64,000 nucleotides of DNA from Undaria pinnatifida (Eukaryota > Sar > Phaeophyceae > Laminariales > Alariaceae), in NCBI GenBank assembly GCA_012845835.1, contig JABAKD010000027.1, forward strand, positions 13,624,487-13,688,486. The letters are read 5' to 3'. This document shows, one piece after another, positions 11,480 to 24,400 of the stretch; within the stretch, counting starts at the first letter, position 1; each line of letters opens with the position of its first letter. The notes below the pieces were generated by a model, which ran no database searches, was not told where the DNA came from, and saw only the letters and a program-made list of their open reading frames with translations. The position numbers and the translations under genes are program-made.

Positions 11480-12170
11480 GGGCTGACCCAATAGTCTTGA
11501 GCTTTTTTCTGATATAGTCTAAGCTTTTGTTTTCAGTGGACATAGGCGTGTAAACTGAAAATAAATAACCCTGCGATTTACGCCAGTTTTGCGCGGATAA
11601 GCTCGACTTTGTGCGCTCTTTGTTTCATTTCTAGCTTGATTTTTGTTCGATAACAGCGTGTTTGCTCGTCTAACACTCGTTGGGCATCCTTGCTTGTCGT
11701 CGATAAGCTCATGGAACGTGGGTTCTTCGGCTATTTTACTTTTATTCTACACGCCACATGGCCGGTGCAGGTGTGTCAGTGCTGTAAAAAAATATTTAGA
11801 CTAGTCTATACACTTCTATTTGTACTTACTTCGAAAGAGCATGTATATTTTACGTATCATACTTCTGCGGTTGTTGTGTGTTCTTGTGTGTTGTCCATAA
11901 AGACTGCAGCACAGTGCGCACAGTGCCTTGCTGCCTTCTCCATACCACCGCACCACCACGTCAATTGGAAAACTTGCTTGAACTCTCCACTCGAAACTCG
12001 ACAGCAAAAACAGAGCTAGCGAGTTAGCCAAACATAGCGGACTACCCAGCACCCCCGCACCCCGCACGACGCAATGCCACTTTCCCCGCCCCCTGTTGTA
12101 GAGCGGATGCTGCAATGCGGTCACTGAAGCTAGACTCCTGCCTCTCGTCCATTCAAGTGCGCAGAATAGA
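11480..12170. other. Region without a supported gene
   Basis: Ordinary base composition with no recognisable domain or transposon end. It contains one close pair of the TAGACTA/TAGTCTA motif near 11785. Confidence 0.5.
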
Positions 12171-12179
12171 AAATGCGCG

Positions 12180-12665
12180 TTACATGAACGCGGAGGATGG
12201 CTGAATCAGCGCGATGTCCTTTGCAACAGCATACCAACGCGGCATTGTCCTTCCGGAATTGCCACAGATCGTATCCGGCGTCAGCGTTACAAGCAAGATG
12301 TGGTACTCGTCCTTCTCTCCCACAAGTGTCTCAATAACATCTGCGTCAACTAACGGAAATCTGTCGAGGAGTTCAATATCCTCGGTGGACAACTCGTGTT
12401 GCTTCACGTAGGTGAAGTTCAGGAGCCGTGCTGCTTGGTAAATGTCAACAGCTTCATGCGTTTCGGCTTCAGGGGGATCCCCAATCCTTTGCCACGCGTA
12501 CAGTTGGACGGCCTCCATGTCCTTGGGCAGCTGTTCCTCTAGCTGGGCTTTCAGACCTCGTCGAGTTGTGGCTCATCGTCCGAGCTTGACGAGCTGCTGC
12601 CAAGGCTGTCGTCAGAGGTAGAGCTAGAGCGCGCGCACTCCTCAGAACGGACCCTCGTGCTTGCC
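12180..12665 (-). pseudogene. hAT-type transposase, C-terminal remnant
   Basis: The minus strand encodes 112 residues at 12180-12518, ending WYAVAKDIALIQPSSAFM then a stop. The W-x3-AKDIALIQPSSA pattern resembles the start of the hAT family C-terminal dimerisation segment, where the motif normally continues to an ERxFS-type sequence. Here it stops early. Just upstream, another minus frame from an ATG at 12665 gives a Ser/Asp-rich acidic stretch. Joining it to the 112-residue frame would need a one-base shift near 12555. I infer a broken, truncated transposase fragment; no target repeats or element ends are visible. Confidence 0.5.
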
Positions 12666-12669
12666 ATCG

Positions 12670-13390
12670 TTGCAAGATCGCAAGATCGGAAGATAGGCTG
12701 CGTCACTTGCGATCTCCGCTTTCTTTGTGCTCGCGTGGGCGCGTGGGCGCGCGCGCGCGTGTGTGTGCGTGTTTATGTGTCCTTATGTAGGACCATCCAA
12801 TATCGCGATAAACAGAGCCGACAATAAATAGGTGTAATTAAGTCTCGTGAATTTGTATTACTAGAAACGGCCCTTATTACCGTGCGGCTACCCATTCGTC
12901 GTCTCCACCGGGCTGTCAGACAACCAGACGCACATGTACACCCGAAATGAGGACGGGCATAACCACACCTTATGCTCGATTTCCCTTGTTGTGATCTCAC
13001 ATAAGCTATTTGGCATGTTGGCCATGCTCGGTCGGACATGAGCTTTTCCATAAAAATAAAAAGCTCAAAAAGCCAATATGAGCTAAAATTTATGCTAGCT
13101 TATTGGGTAAGGAACGACTCATATTTTGCAATTTTTGGCTCCTCTTTTCTTCAAGAAATGGAGCAAGGCGAGATTATCTACAGTACAAGGAAACGTGAAA
13201 TGCATGGAGTACATAATAATATGATGCGACGGGACGGTGTATATGTGTATATCACACCCGCGACGGTAGGATAAGCGCAATTGCGTCCCTCAGTCTATGT
13301 ATGACACGGTTCTGACTGATGGCGTGGGTATGACACTTGACGCTCAAAGAGCTTGAATCGAAGTGGGTTTGGGCCCTCATCAACTCTATC
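12670..13390. other. Region without a supported gene, short GC dinucleotide run
   Basis: Contains an alternating GCGCGCGCGTGTGTGTG tract near 12745-12772. No exon of the downstream LPMO gene could be identified here, although its missing 5' exon or exons (signal peptide and first copper histidine) should lie somewhere upstream of 15261. Confidence 0.45.
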
Positions 13391-13396
13391 TAGTAT

Positions 13397-13432
13397 CGCT
13401 TTGCAGACGGCACGTACTACTGCACCATGGGT
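13397..13432 (+). other. Block conserved between the two gene copies, possible small exon
   Basis: TTTGCAG followed by ACGGCACGTACTACTGCACCATGG and then GTATTA. The same block is at 44505-44538 with only two differences up to ATGG, while flanking sequence is less similar. It has the form of an acceptor, a 24-bp exon and a donor, but the donor is absent in copy 2 (GGGAAA) and the phase does not fit the next exon at 15261. It may be an unrecognised upstream exon or just conserved intron. Confidence 0.25.
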
Positions 13433-13442
13433 ATTATTGATT

Positions 13443-13870
13443 TCTGTTGGCTGTTCGCAAGGTTTCTGGTTCACGAAATTTGGCCAGTATCTTCGGTACA
13501 TGGTTCTGTGCGTACATCGCTCGTTCCGACCCACTAATAACCCTTGATGTTCCTGCCGGGATCATTATCCAAACAACCTCGAGCAATGTGGAATCATTAA
13601 AGCCTACCGCATCTTTGTTATACCTTCCATTGGAGTTGCAGGATCTTGAAAACTCACTTGCCATCCATACTTCCAACAGAACAGTAATACAAGGGAAAAA
13701 AACGATTGAAGTTACGTATTCTAATGATATTTTTTCACTGTGAAAAATTCATGAATATATATTTGTTTTGGCTGTTCGCAAGGTTTCTGGTTCACGAAAT
13801 TGACCTGTATTTTCGGTACGTCGTTCTGTGCGTACATCGCTCGCTCCGACCCTCGCAAGCCTTTGGTTTC
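13443..13870. repeat. ~95-bp direct repeats flanking ~225 bp
   Basis: The block GCTGTTCGCAAGGTTTCTGG to CGTACATCGCTCG-TCCGACCC occurs at about 13449-13541 and again at 13771-13853. Gene copy 2 has a single related block near 44560-44640, so copy 1 gained a duplication plus the intervening 225 bp after the gene duplication. Confidence 0.7.
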
Positions 13871-13931
13871 GAAGGCATGACTACTGCCCACTGCTGATGC
13901 TGATTATTACGAGAAATTATGATGCACTAGC

Positions 13932-14118
13932 CACAGCCGTGAGATCGAAGATTTCGTCGAAACTCATGTTTGCAAAGTGTGTGATACTACGATGATAGCG
14001 CGTGTTACTAGGTGTAACTTCATTAACGACGTTAGTCGGCGTCTCCCCTTGAAACTAGCTTGTACCAGGGTAAGGTTAGTCAATCTGTGCCGAAAAAATT
14101 GTAACCCGTTTTTGTTTT
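13932..14118 (+). mobile_element. MITE family A, diverged
   Basis: Starts CCACAGCCGTGAGATCGAAG and keeps the TTCGTCGAAACTCAT, GGCGTCTCCCCTTG and TACCAGGGT landmarks. It ends around GTAACCCGTTTTTG. A related copy is at the matching place in gene copy 2 (44725-44935), so this insertion predates the gene duplication. Confidence 0.8.
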
Positions 14119-14319
14119 TGTGTTCCACAAAATAGCATGTATGTAGAAATATTTTCAAGTCTTCAATTTTGTTTTGTATAATATTTCAAGTTTGTCCGCA
14201 TCAGCTGGTGGTCCGCACCGGCGAGAAAATAAACTGCATCGGCCCCCCCGCAAACTTACGTCTGTTCACCGCTTGCCCGGGTTCCGGATTCGATCCCCCT
14301 TTGTATCGATGTACGCCGC

Positions 14320-15260
14320 TTGTCCGGGTTCCCGCAGAGAGACCAGTTTCAGCCCTCACTGCTACGACTCGTACGTGCCGATTGTTACCCCCTCCCTCAG
14401 TCATAGATATCCATTAATATTCATTGCTGTCGTGAGTTAGTTCCCGATGCACTGAAATGGGTAGGTTCCGATGTGTTATAATAAGGTTTTTACTCCGTTC
14501 CCACTACTACCGTCCAAGCTGATAACACCTTGTTCCAGGTATCACGAGGACAGACGTTACACCGCGGTGGAGAGGGGATATCGCATCAAAGAGTAAACAA
14601 AACCGGATACATCGCTCGCCCCGTTTCGATGAGGCGGGACTTGGACAGCTTCAACTACTACTGCCCCCACTGATAGTTGCCAAAGATCGCCCTGCGTTAC
14701 ACATAATAATAGCGTATCAGTCGGACGTCTAAGTTTACTCAGGTCTCGGATCGGAATGACTGAAAATATCGATGATAAACAGAACTGCATGATCGTTTTG
14801 TCTAGAGTTTATATTTAGACTATTATTTACATTTCACTGCGCTGTGAAAATTTCTCGCAGGAAAAACGAAAAACATCACCCAACTTACCCCCCCCTGCTA
14901 CCAGTCGTGCTGCTTTATCATCGTCTGACCTCGGGTGTAAGGGAGGACATTGTCCTGAACTGCTGCTGCTGCTGCTGTAGCATTCAATTAGGATCCAATT
15001 AATTGTTTTCGGCATCAATTAATCTTACATAAATTTAGCTATGCACATCTCTCCCTCCGGTTGCCCCCCTGACACCAGTCGCGTTGCTTTTCACCGGGTG
15101 CTCGCCAGTGGCTACCTTTGGTCGACCTTCAAAGTAACAGACTATAACTGCCCCTAGATACAAGAGACCCCCCTCCGGCCAAACCCTGCATATCACGTGT
15201 AGGTTTTCAACCACTATCGAACAACACCGACGTCTTTCTCGCCCCGGTTCTCGCGCACAG
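14320..15260 (+). repeat. Reiterated, decayed copies of the 5' end of LPMO exon a
   Basis: The acceptor and start of exon a (CCGCAG or GCACAG, then GACATCAACTACTGCCCCCA and CTGCTACCAG) are preceded by four weaker versions near 14327-14370, 14632-14670, 14855-14915 and 15045-15085. The one at about 14632 still reads GACTTGGACAGC then TACTACTGCCCCCACTGA, with a stop. Copy 2 of the gene shows the same series near 45090, 46257, 46535 and 46690, so the reiteration is older than the gene duplication. Only the last copy continues into a full exon. Confidence 0.6.
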
Positions 15261-15489
15261 GGATTTCCCAGACATCAACTACTGCCCCCACTGCTACCAG
15301 TCGCGGGGGCCAGCGGCGGTGCGTGAGCGCGGGGAAGCGAACACGCCGGCGGATGTCCTGGCGAAGTACGGGGATGGCGATTGGCCGCTTCGCGCTGCTT
15401 ACAATTTGGGAGAGGTGGCCAGCAACGGCAACTACCTCGAGGATCCAGAGATTTCAGTGCGTCACGGAATATGTGGCGACCCAGAACAG
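15261..15489 (+). CDS. LPMO exon a (catalytic domain, Cys-rich)
   Basis: Acceptor GCGCACAG, donor CAG/GTACCA. The first base completes a codon; 76 codons follow, so it ends in phase 0. It encodes DFPDINYCPHCYQ, a central acidic and basic segment with AKYGDGDWPLRAAYNLGE, and ends HGICGDPEQ, the CGxCGD-type motif seen in AA15 and related LPMOs. The preceding exon must end with two bases of a split codon. Confidence 0.88.
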
Positions 15490-18400
15490 GTACCAAGAAC
15501 GGTCAGACAAACACATGCTAGCAAGGGGGTGCATCTCGATGTTCTTGAGGCGCTCTATAGCCCCCCCAAAGCCTGACTTGCGATCGAGATGTATGCCTCA
15601 TCCGATAAACGATCCCACATAGTACCAAACACGTTGTAATTCACGAAGATGGCGTCCTAATAACGGTGAAGCAGGCTAGGTAGGGTAGAGGTGAGTCATC
15701 GTGTTTCTGGGTTTCCTCACGTTGCGGAGCTCTGTATCATACCTCTCTGTAAAAACGGATTTTTTCTCCTCACGTTGAGGAGCTCTGTATTATTAGACTA
15801 TAATTTATACTTCTCCGTAAAAAAGGATTTTTGAGAAAACATGTGTTCTGGCCGATTAAAAATCCAATGGCCTACTTATTGTTTACAGCGAAACGCATCG
15901 CAAAACAAGAATGAAACTGCGGCGATTTATTTGGGGTCAAGGCGCCAGGTCGTCCAGTAAACGTTTCCGCCAACGTGTGCTCTACCTAAATACCGGGCCG
16001 TAACACGCTTCTGGTATTGGATAGAATTTCGGCATTAATCGATGCATACTTCAAGGTATGGGGCTTTCATCGGGTTGCACGTTCGTGTTGACTGTCCTCT
16101 TTCGGGTTCGTTGTTACCCTCGGAAGTCGATTGGCAGGAGGGCTGTAGGACGCGCCCAAACACACCCATGAAATCCTACTTGAGGGCAGGAGGGTATTGC
16201 AGAACATGTGTGGCGACCCAGAACAGGCGGCACGGAAGGGTATGGCATGGTACGTATTTTTCGGGTTGTATATACTCTGGGGTACCCGCGGGTACTTTAT
16301 CGAGTGTGGCCGAAGCAATCAGGCTTGGCACCTGGGGTGAGACCTCAGGAGTTTATACGAGTATGTCTGATGATTCGCACCCTTGAGAGCTACTTAGCGG
16401 TAGGAGCGTATAGAGCGTATAGCAGATACAATCGGCAGAAATATTAATGTATCACGAATTCATTTCGGTGCGGGGCATTGGAATCCGTCAAGGTGAAGTT
16501 ATCGGTAGGCCGACCAATTGAATCCTGTAAATATGTACAGGCATGAGAAAGGCTATCGACGTCGTTTGAAGACTACGCCATCGATTGTTCTCGTTTTTTG
16601 ACGCTCACCACTCTTCCCTCCCCATATGAAAAGAACGCACGCTACTGATAGAAAACAGTGTGTTATCAATAACATGCTGTGATAGGACTTATTTTAACGA
16701 CATGTGCCTCGAGCAAACGCTTGTTGTTCAAACTGTCGCCGCTCATCATATTTGTGTGCTCGCCACCGGCCCGATACAGGCTCGGGTCGGGGGTGTCTGA
16801 TATCCTGAGCTTCTCGCATTTTCGGGGTTTGAAATCGAGGTCTCCCCGTGTTCATGTGTCTTACTCTGCGATTGTGGTTGGTTGCAGACGGCAGCGGAGG
16901 GAACGAACACGTTCGGGAAGGCGACCAGCACCTACCCGGTGCTCGGAACGTTTGAAGAGGGGTCCATCATTGAGATGAAAGTTGTCGTCTCCACCTACCA
17001 CTGGGTGAGTAGATCAAACAGAGAGCACGACGAAACCAAAAGGTCATACTAATATAGCGACAAAGCAGTGGAACAAGAGTTGTTTTGTCTGATTTTATGA
17101 AGTACTGCTGTGTGAGTAGACCTTAATGAGGTGTCGACCAGACAAGCTGGGGCCGTACTGGAGTATCGACGGAAGCAGCGACACTAGGCGACACGCCTGG
17201 CCTTAACAACCTTAGGATAAGTAGACCGTGCTGAGAAAGCGACGAAAACAATCATGTATCTGGTCTCATCAGTCATCTAAGATTGGATGAGTAAAGTTAA
17301 CCGAGAGGCCATTGGTTCGGATCTTCTCGATCACTTGGTGAGTAGACTGCAATGAAATAGCGACCACACAAATTGTGTGTCTAATTCTCTAATTGTAAAC
17401 CGTCGAAGACCGAAGACGGGGCGAGTAGATCGCGACGTGTACATTCCACCTCCGGTACCAGGCATAATCAACTACTGCCAAACTGCCAAACGTCTAAGAG
17501 TGAGCGAGTAGACCGAACTTTGAGATTATAGCGATCAAACGAATGATATGTCTGATCTTGTCAACCACTGAGTGAATAGACCGCACTGGGATAGTAACGA
17601 ACAAGGTGTTAATCTTGGTATTATCAAGGGCCTGGAAGTGGTGCGCGCATACAAGAAGAGTCTGGCAGGGGTCCTCCAGGGGCGACTTAAAAGTGTGACG
17701 TATCTGGGTGACCAATCAATCAATAAATCAATCAACGAATCCATCAATCGCCAAACCGAACCAAGCATCCACCATAAACCACCCAGCCCCCGCACCCAAC
17801 AAATTAACCAATGAACCATATACCCTCTGATCGATCAACCCCTGTTCTTTTGGGCCCGAAATCAAAACCAGGGTCATCTGGAGTACTTCATCTGCGACAG
17901 CAAAGACCTCGAGGACGGCACCGATAGCGCCGTCACCCAAGAATGCTTCAACAAGCACCCGCTCAGTCGCGCCGCAGACGATGCGGATGCAAGCCCCATT
18001 GACCCGAACCACCCGGGGCGCTATTTCCTGGATCCCCCTTGCCGCGCAACGGAGACAGATCAGACCAAGACGGACGGAGCAAATGCCGGCTACGTGGCGA
18101 CCGGTCGGTTTCAGCTACCCGATGGGTTGAGCTGCACACACTGCACCATTCAGATGATTTACTGTGAGTTTTTTTTTCCTTTCTAAATTTCTGCGCCTGT
18201 GCTGCGATCAGGATACAGTCTTACAACATGTTCGTTCAGTCAGGTAAAACCTTTTCTGTCTTACGGAGCCAGGGACCCTCCGATTTAGGCACACTACCCA
18301 AAGTCAAGTGTGATTCCGTGTTCGTTTTACCCGGCGTTCGTTTTACAATATTTTACGTTGTGTATATATACCTAGGCCATGACATCGTTCATCGGTTCAA

Positions 18401-21400
18401 GATTTTAGTTCTTGCGAGCTTTTGGGTGGGGCATGTGATAACAGTCCTCAAGTGAGAACACGACGTGCCAGAATCCTCCCACGTCAGGGGGTAAGCGGAA
18501 CTTTCTGAAAGGTTCAAATATGGAGAACTTGTGCACGCACCCGCGGGTTAGAAGGAATTCTTCCCCACCTCGATGCCAAAAAAAGGGTTTCTCCACCGCC
18601 AGAAAAGAATATCTTTGCCGCTGTGTGTGCTCAATCCATCTACTTATATCTTCGCATTTTTCCTTTCTCCTTTTCCATCCCCAGTCGTAACTCGGATTCA
18701 GGCTCACCAAGAAGGGCCTTCTTCCCCCTCCCCACTACAGCATGCACTTTCGTTTTGATCGTGACAATACCTCAGCCGTTTCTTCCCTCGTCCACTTGCG
18801 TATATGTCCTACTCTTTTGTAACACCACCAAGTAATTTTCGCTCGAAGTAAACGTGTACACAGTCCCGAAGGGGCTGATAAAACCGACCTCCCTCCATGA
18901 ATGAAAAATGCTTTATTTTGGTAATGCATTTATCGTCACACGATGTGCGGCATGGGCTTAAACTTCAACATCGGCCATTCACAAGCATTCCTATACACAG
19001 GTGAACACCGAAAGTTAAAGGCGGGAAAACAAAACTACGTTTCACAAGAATGCTAACCCCTTTTTTTGCTGTACCGGTTGGTTGATGTATTTATACCGGC
19101 ACACAGACACCGGGAACGCGTGCAGGCACCCTGGGTACGAGGAATTTAGCCCCGACTCGATTCCGGGCGAGTGTGCTCCGCTGGTGTCCGACTGGGTTCA
19201 CCTCGACCCTCCCCCTTGCGGCGAGGGCTTTCCTTACCCGGAGGAGTTCTGGAACTGTGCTGACATCTCCATCACAGCGGGTGAGCAGCAGCGTCGAAGG
19301 CTCCAACGGAAGGGGGCGTGCAGTGGTTATGATGTCGACATGCTGCCAACACTAGTTACCGCATGGGTGCACCGTCTTTTTCTGAGGACGCTTCTCACCC
19401 GAGGAGGGCTGTATTACCTCACCCCAAAAACTGTTTTTTTATCAAACTGAACAGGCAACCCCGACGAACAATTATATGGTCTGGGATGGTCTAGGTTCAC
19501 TGTATGTATAGTGCAACCGACGATTGGTTTGTATTTCCTCGGTGAAGGGGCCCGATCGGTCCGAATCGGCTTCGTCAAAAAGCGCTAAGCCTATCGTACG
19601 TAAAACGCGTCAGCCGTGGTAAGAGCTCTACTATGTATAGCAGTGTCATTTCGTTTGCTGGCGCTGTTCGCGGCCGGCCGACGCTGACTTGTCGCTCCCA
19701 ATGTCCCCTTTTCAGGCGCGGTCAACGCCTGCCTCGACAGCTCGAACGAAGACTACAGATGCTCAGGGAGATCAGTGTGAGTTTACTCAAGAAACAGCGG
19801 GAAATGTGGCATTAGTATTTGTTGGTGTTGGTGTTGGTGTTGGTGTTGTTGGTGTTGGTGTTGTCGGTGCTGGTGCTGGTGTTGGTGCTGGTGCTTTGGT
19901 GTTGGTGCTTTGGTGTTTTGGCGTTTTGGTGTTGTCTTTTGTTGAGGGTGTTTTTTTATGTTTTCGGTTGGTGTTGTTATTGTCGTTGATCTTGGTGTAG
20001 ATACTGGTTTGATTGGGATTTCGCGATGTTCTTTGTTGTCGTAAACGCTCAGGGAAAACAGTTTTGAGTACAGCAGTAGAGCAACAACGCCGGGAAGGCC
20101 GCATCTATCTGTCTTCGAGGACAGATGGTGTCTGGCTGACACGTCCTCAGATAAGGAGCCCCGTCAGCCACGAACATTTTGTCCATTAAGTCGCGCCCCT
20201 GACGTAGCAGGCGTCGCTCTCTCTCTCTTGCTTTGCGCATCCCCTCTGGTTTGTGCTACACCTGGGTACATCCGGTTCCTCGTGGTAGAATGTTCGATCG
20301 AATACGCGCTCAAATCTGTATCTAGACTATTATACCGTTTGCCTCGACAGCGGAAAAATGGTAAAAATATCTTGAACTAATAATACGGATTTTTTTTGCT
20401 GCTGTTGGATATCGGTGAATCTGCAAAATATTTGCGGCAAGACGAGATCGTCGAGCATCATTATTAGAAACATCCGGGAATGGTGTTTGCGGGGGTACGG
20501 GAGTATACTCGTGCATTATGGTACTGCCACAAGTGACAGCGTCCTATGTGCCTTATCTCTGTAAGTCTCCTGTGGGGAGAGCCCCCGGCATCTTCACATA
20601 TATTCTATTGGAACGTATCACGTCTGTATCACGTCTGCGGAGGGCGCCTTTTGGCTCAATCAAGGTAACCCCCCACCCTAATTCAACTTGTGCGCCCGCT
20701 CTTGCGCTCCTGTGCGTCCGTGTCATACAATACAGCAATCTCAACAATTGTGACTTGACAGACAGCGATGTCGACGACCTAAGGACGTGCTTCGAGGCTG
20801 CCGAAGACGTGGGCAAGATCAAGAAAATGTAAGGCCTGCGTCCCGAGTTATGATCTAATACCTCCCGTGTACACAAGGTTCAGCCATCCCTATCATTTTG
20901 ACCTGTCCCCATAGAAAACTATGTATATCCTCCCATGTGATGAGTGTTTCGCCTCTGCGTTAGTCCCTTCTACGTTATCAAGGGAACCTATCATCCGTCA
21001 TAATCTCGAAATCGCTCCCGCGACACCCCCCCCTACGCGCGCATGACTCCGGCGGCAGTTTCATGCGCAACAACGACATCACCTGGTTGCCGGAGGACTT
21101 GCTGAGTGGGATGGATAAGCTCGTCAAGCTGTGAGTGGACCGGAGCAATACATTGTAGGAGGCAGCTTTATTATATCTCAGGCTTTTCCCTTTGAGGAGC
21201 TTTATTATGTGTACTCCACCCAGGTCCGGCGCTCTATTCACTTGACACAATAATCGAGTTCGAGCAAACGTTTCAAGCTAAGCCCGATACACAATCCCAC
21301 GGGCCACGTATTGCTATATATAGGTATCTCACGAGCATTATTCCGAGTGTGTGCGTTTTCCTCATGTTCCCTCCGGAATGCTGGAAAGCCTGTGGACCAC

Positions 21401-24400
21401 AGAAAAAATTAACGAAAAAAACATCAACGGCCGACCACCATCTACCAACGCACACAAGCTGGCCACGGACCACAGACGACAGTTGCTAAAATGTCCTGCT
21501 GTGTGCAAGTTCCAAGCGACAGCTAATACACCAGGTATATAACTACCCTCTGGTAATAGTTTTTCGCTTGCCGTCGGAAAAATGTGCACAGCGAGCGTGA
21601 GCTTCAGCGTCAGTTCTAAATCACAAAATGTTGCCAGAAGGTAGAAATAACATTACGGGTAGTCTTTTCTTTTCACAATACCGGTATACGTTACTAGGTA
21701 CCGGTATTATCATTGCCCTCCGACAAGGTAGCGTAGATGCCATTACAATGTATACAAAGTCATTCTGTTAACCAGCTGTACCTCGCACTATCTCTCCGAG
21801 GGCTCTCTGGCAGCCATTTCTCAGTTCCCCTTCCCCGCATCGTCTTATGTCTATCAATAGCTATTAATATTATCCACATCGTTTGGGCTGAAAAGTGCAA
21901 CCAACTCGTCGGCGGGGTGCAAAGGCGAACGATGTGGTTGGTGGTATACACAACCAGCATGATGGGGGTCTACCGCTGTTTGTGTACCTGGTGTGGTGCT
22001 TCTCTGGGGGTACGTGAAAGGGTCACAGCCACGCACAGGAGCACGTCATGTGGCAGTCATGAAGAATGCGTGCTGGTACTGCACAAAAATCAAAATTGTA
22101 GACTACTGTGGCAACAATCTCGATAGGTTTGCTTTTGAACCCTATTAATATCATAAATAGCTCAGTCAGTATTTGGTTTCTTTGGTTTCCTATTTTCTCA
22201 GCGGGATGCAGCGCGCCCCCCGTGAGAGCACGATGGTGAATTTTAAATGGTTTTGAACAGTTGTGTTGTTACAAGTTTGTTGTGGATTTGCCCCACGCAA
22301 CCACATCGCTGTTCGGTCCGCACCAACCTCCTCAATCAAGTGTTCTCTAAACGGTGTGACCCTACAGGAACCTTCGGGGCAACTGTGACCTGGAGTGCCT
22401 CCCGACCCTGCCCAGGTAAGCGAGCGCTTCCACCCGTTGTCGGTCGTCACAAATCATTTGCTCCTGCTGATGACACATTTTGTATGTAAAGCTTGCAAAG
22501 ATGATTTTCGACAAAATCTTCGATCTCACAGACAGCTATTAATAGCTGCTGGAGTGTATTTTTGTTTCTATAATGCAGTTTGTACACACCATGGTAGATG
22601 CTACGGTATAGAGGTGCACCAACTATTTGTTTATTTTCCGAGGCTCCTAACCGCTTGGGGAGGCCTATACCATTAATACTATACCTCGCTCAAAAACTGA
22701 TTTGGAGAAAACTGAACAGGGCAACGGGTTCCGATGAACAAGCCCATGGTCGACGCCTACTACATGAACAAAAAAATGTATATTACAAAACTGGAACGAG
22801 ATTACGGCCGATTTTTTGCTCTTCGGGAGTCACCGTCATTCAGAAAATATTTTCAGCGAAAAGTGCCATCGTCTAGACTATACGTCAATCATACTGGTTG
22901 CAGAATTAATACGCGCCTGCTTAGTTAGCCCCATTAGACTATATAGTGTTCTGGTTTCATGGAATGTTTGAGGTCGACCAGAGGATTCGAATGGTACGGT
23001 ACCCTTAGGAAGCCCGACCGGTATCACATTTGGGAGAGAGACGGCGTATTCGAAGGCGAGATACATCGGAGGTTGCAGAAGGCTGCGCTGAGTGTATTTG
23101 GCCAAGGAAGGGGAGAATCTCTCCCCTACGACGCAGAAAACGACAATGGCAATGCAGGTCGAAAGATAACGAATGCGATAGAGCGCCAGCAGCACCCGTA
23201 AACTCCACGAACAAGCTGCAACCAGCGGCGTTTCGACATGTGCGCCTTTACACCGAAGTTGCCAGACAGGCCAAATATAGGGTGCGGTGTTGCGTAGGCC
23301 TGTACTGCTGTGAAACACGTGCTTGCCGCCCCAAGTAACACAACATGCAGCACAGCTTCTTTTTGGCCTTACTTGGCGCATGCATGCAGATATATACCGT
23401 AGCTGTTCAAGGTTTCAATTCGTCTTGGGTGCAAGAAAGGGCGGACAGAGTAGGAGAGCCTGCTCTAGCTTTGTCGGTAAAGTAGCCGCAAATTCCATGC
23501 CCAATACACTACCGCTGAATTTTTCCCCGAGTCCTAAGCACACTTTTAATACCATGGTACTGTACCCACTTGTTTAGAAACAACAACGTAGTGGAAGCAA
23601 ACGTGATGTATTGCAGTGGTCAGAGGGTTACTGTGAATATTACTATGTCCTTGGAACGGTCCATCCATATCGTTACGCCCGTTTTCCAGAGATGAGATGA
23701 ATGGCACGGCACATACCTGGCGCCAAATCACTGCTGCGCGCCTCAATGACCACCGCTGTTGTCGTGGTTTCATTTTATTGTAGGGACGACACGGACGTGG
23801 TCCTTGATGACTGCAACTCAGCGGCCATCGACACGCTGTGCGGTAAGCCCTCAAGCCGCAAAGGGCTTCCTTTACCCCAAGTCGTCGGGATGCCATCATT
23901 TTTGTATTGCAATGTGAATGCTTTGTATTGCTTTGTAGGCCGTGGATTTTGTAATCGGGTTGCATTCCCAGATTACTCTTATTTTTCTTTTTGTGAGGTA
24001 TGTAGTCTAGTCTAGGACTGTGCATGTATTTTTGCATGTGTGTTAAACCCGGTCACTTCCGTTGATCTTGTCGGTGGTGGTCGCTGCGCTGCTAAGTGTG
24101 CGTACATGGCAGAACACATGTACTCGGGCCTTGTATAGGTATGTGGACGTTGTCATAATATTACCGGGTGTCGTGGTATCGAGCCCGCTTTCGTGCGCCT
24201 TGCATGGTATGGGATAGTACGCGTTGTGTCTTGTAGTATCAAAACTCAATCCCCACTCATTTCAAACAGTTTGTTTAAAAAATACGTGGGCGCAGTTCTA
24301 GAGGCCGTAGAGGCATAAATCAGCTCTTGGTTTTGGCCGCCTTACACTCAAAACGATTATGCCATGTATGTGGCGCGTCCTACATACACCAGTTTGAGCA

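Noticed and set aside
23570..23620. Thirteenth coding exon of the LPMO gene
   Set aside because: Conserved in both copies, but no donor restores the frame into exon i in both; kept only as a possible exon.
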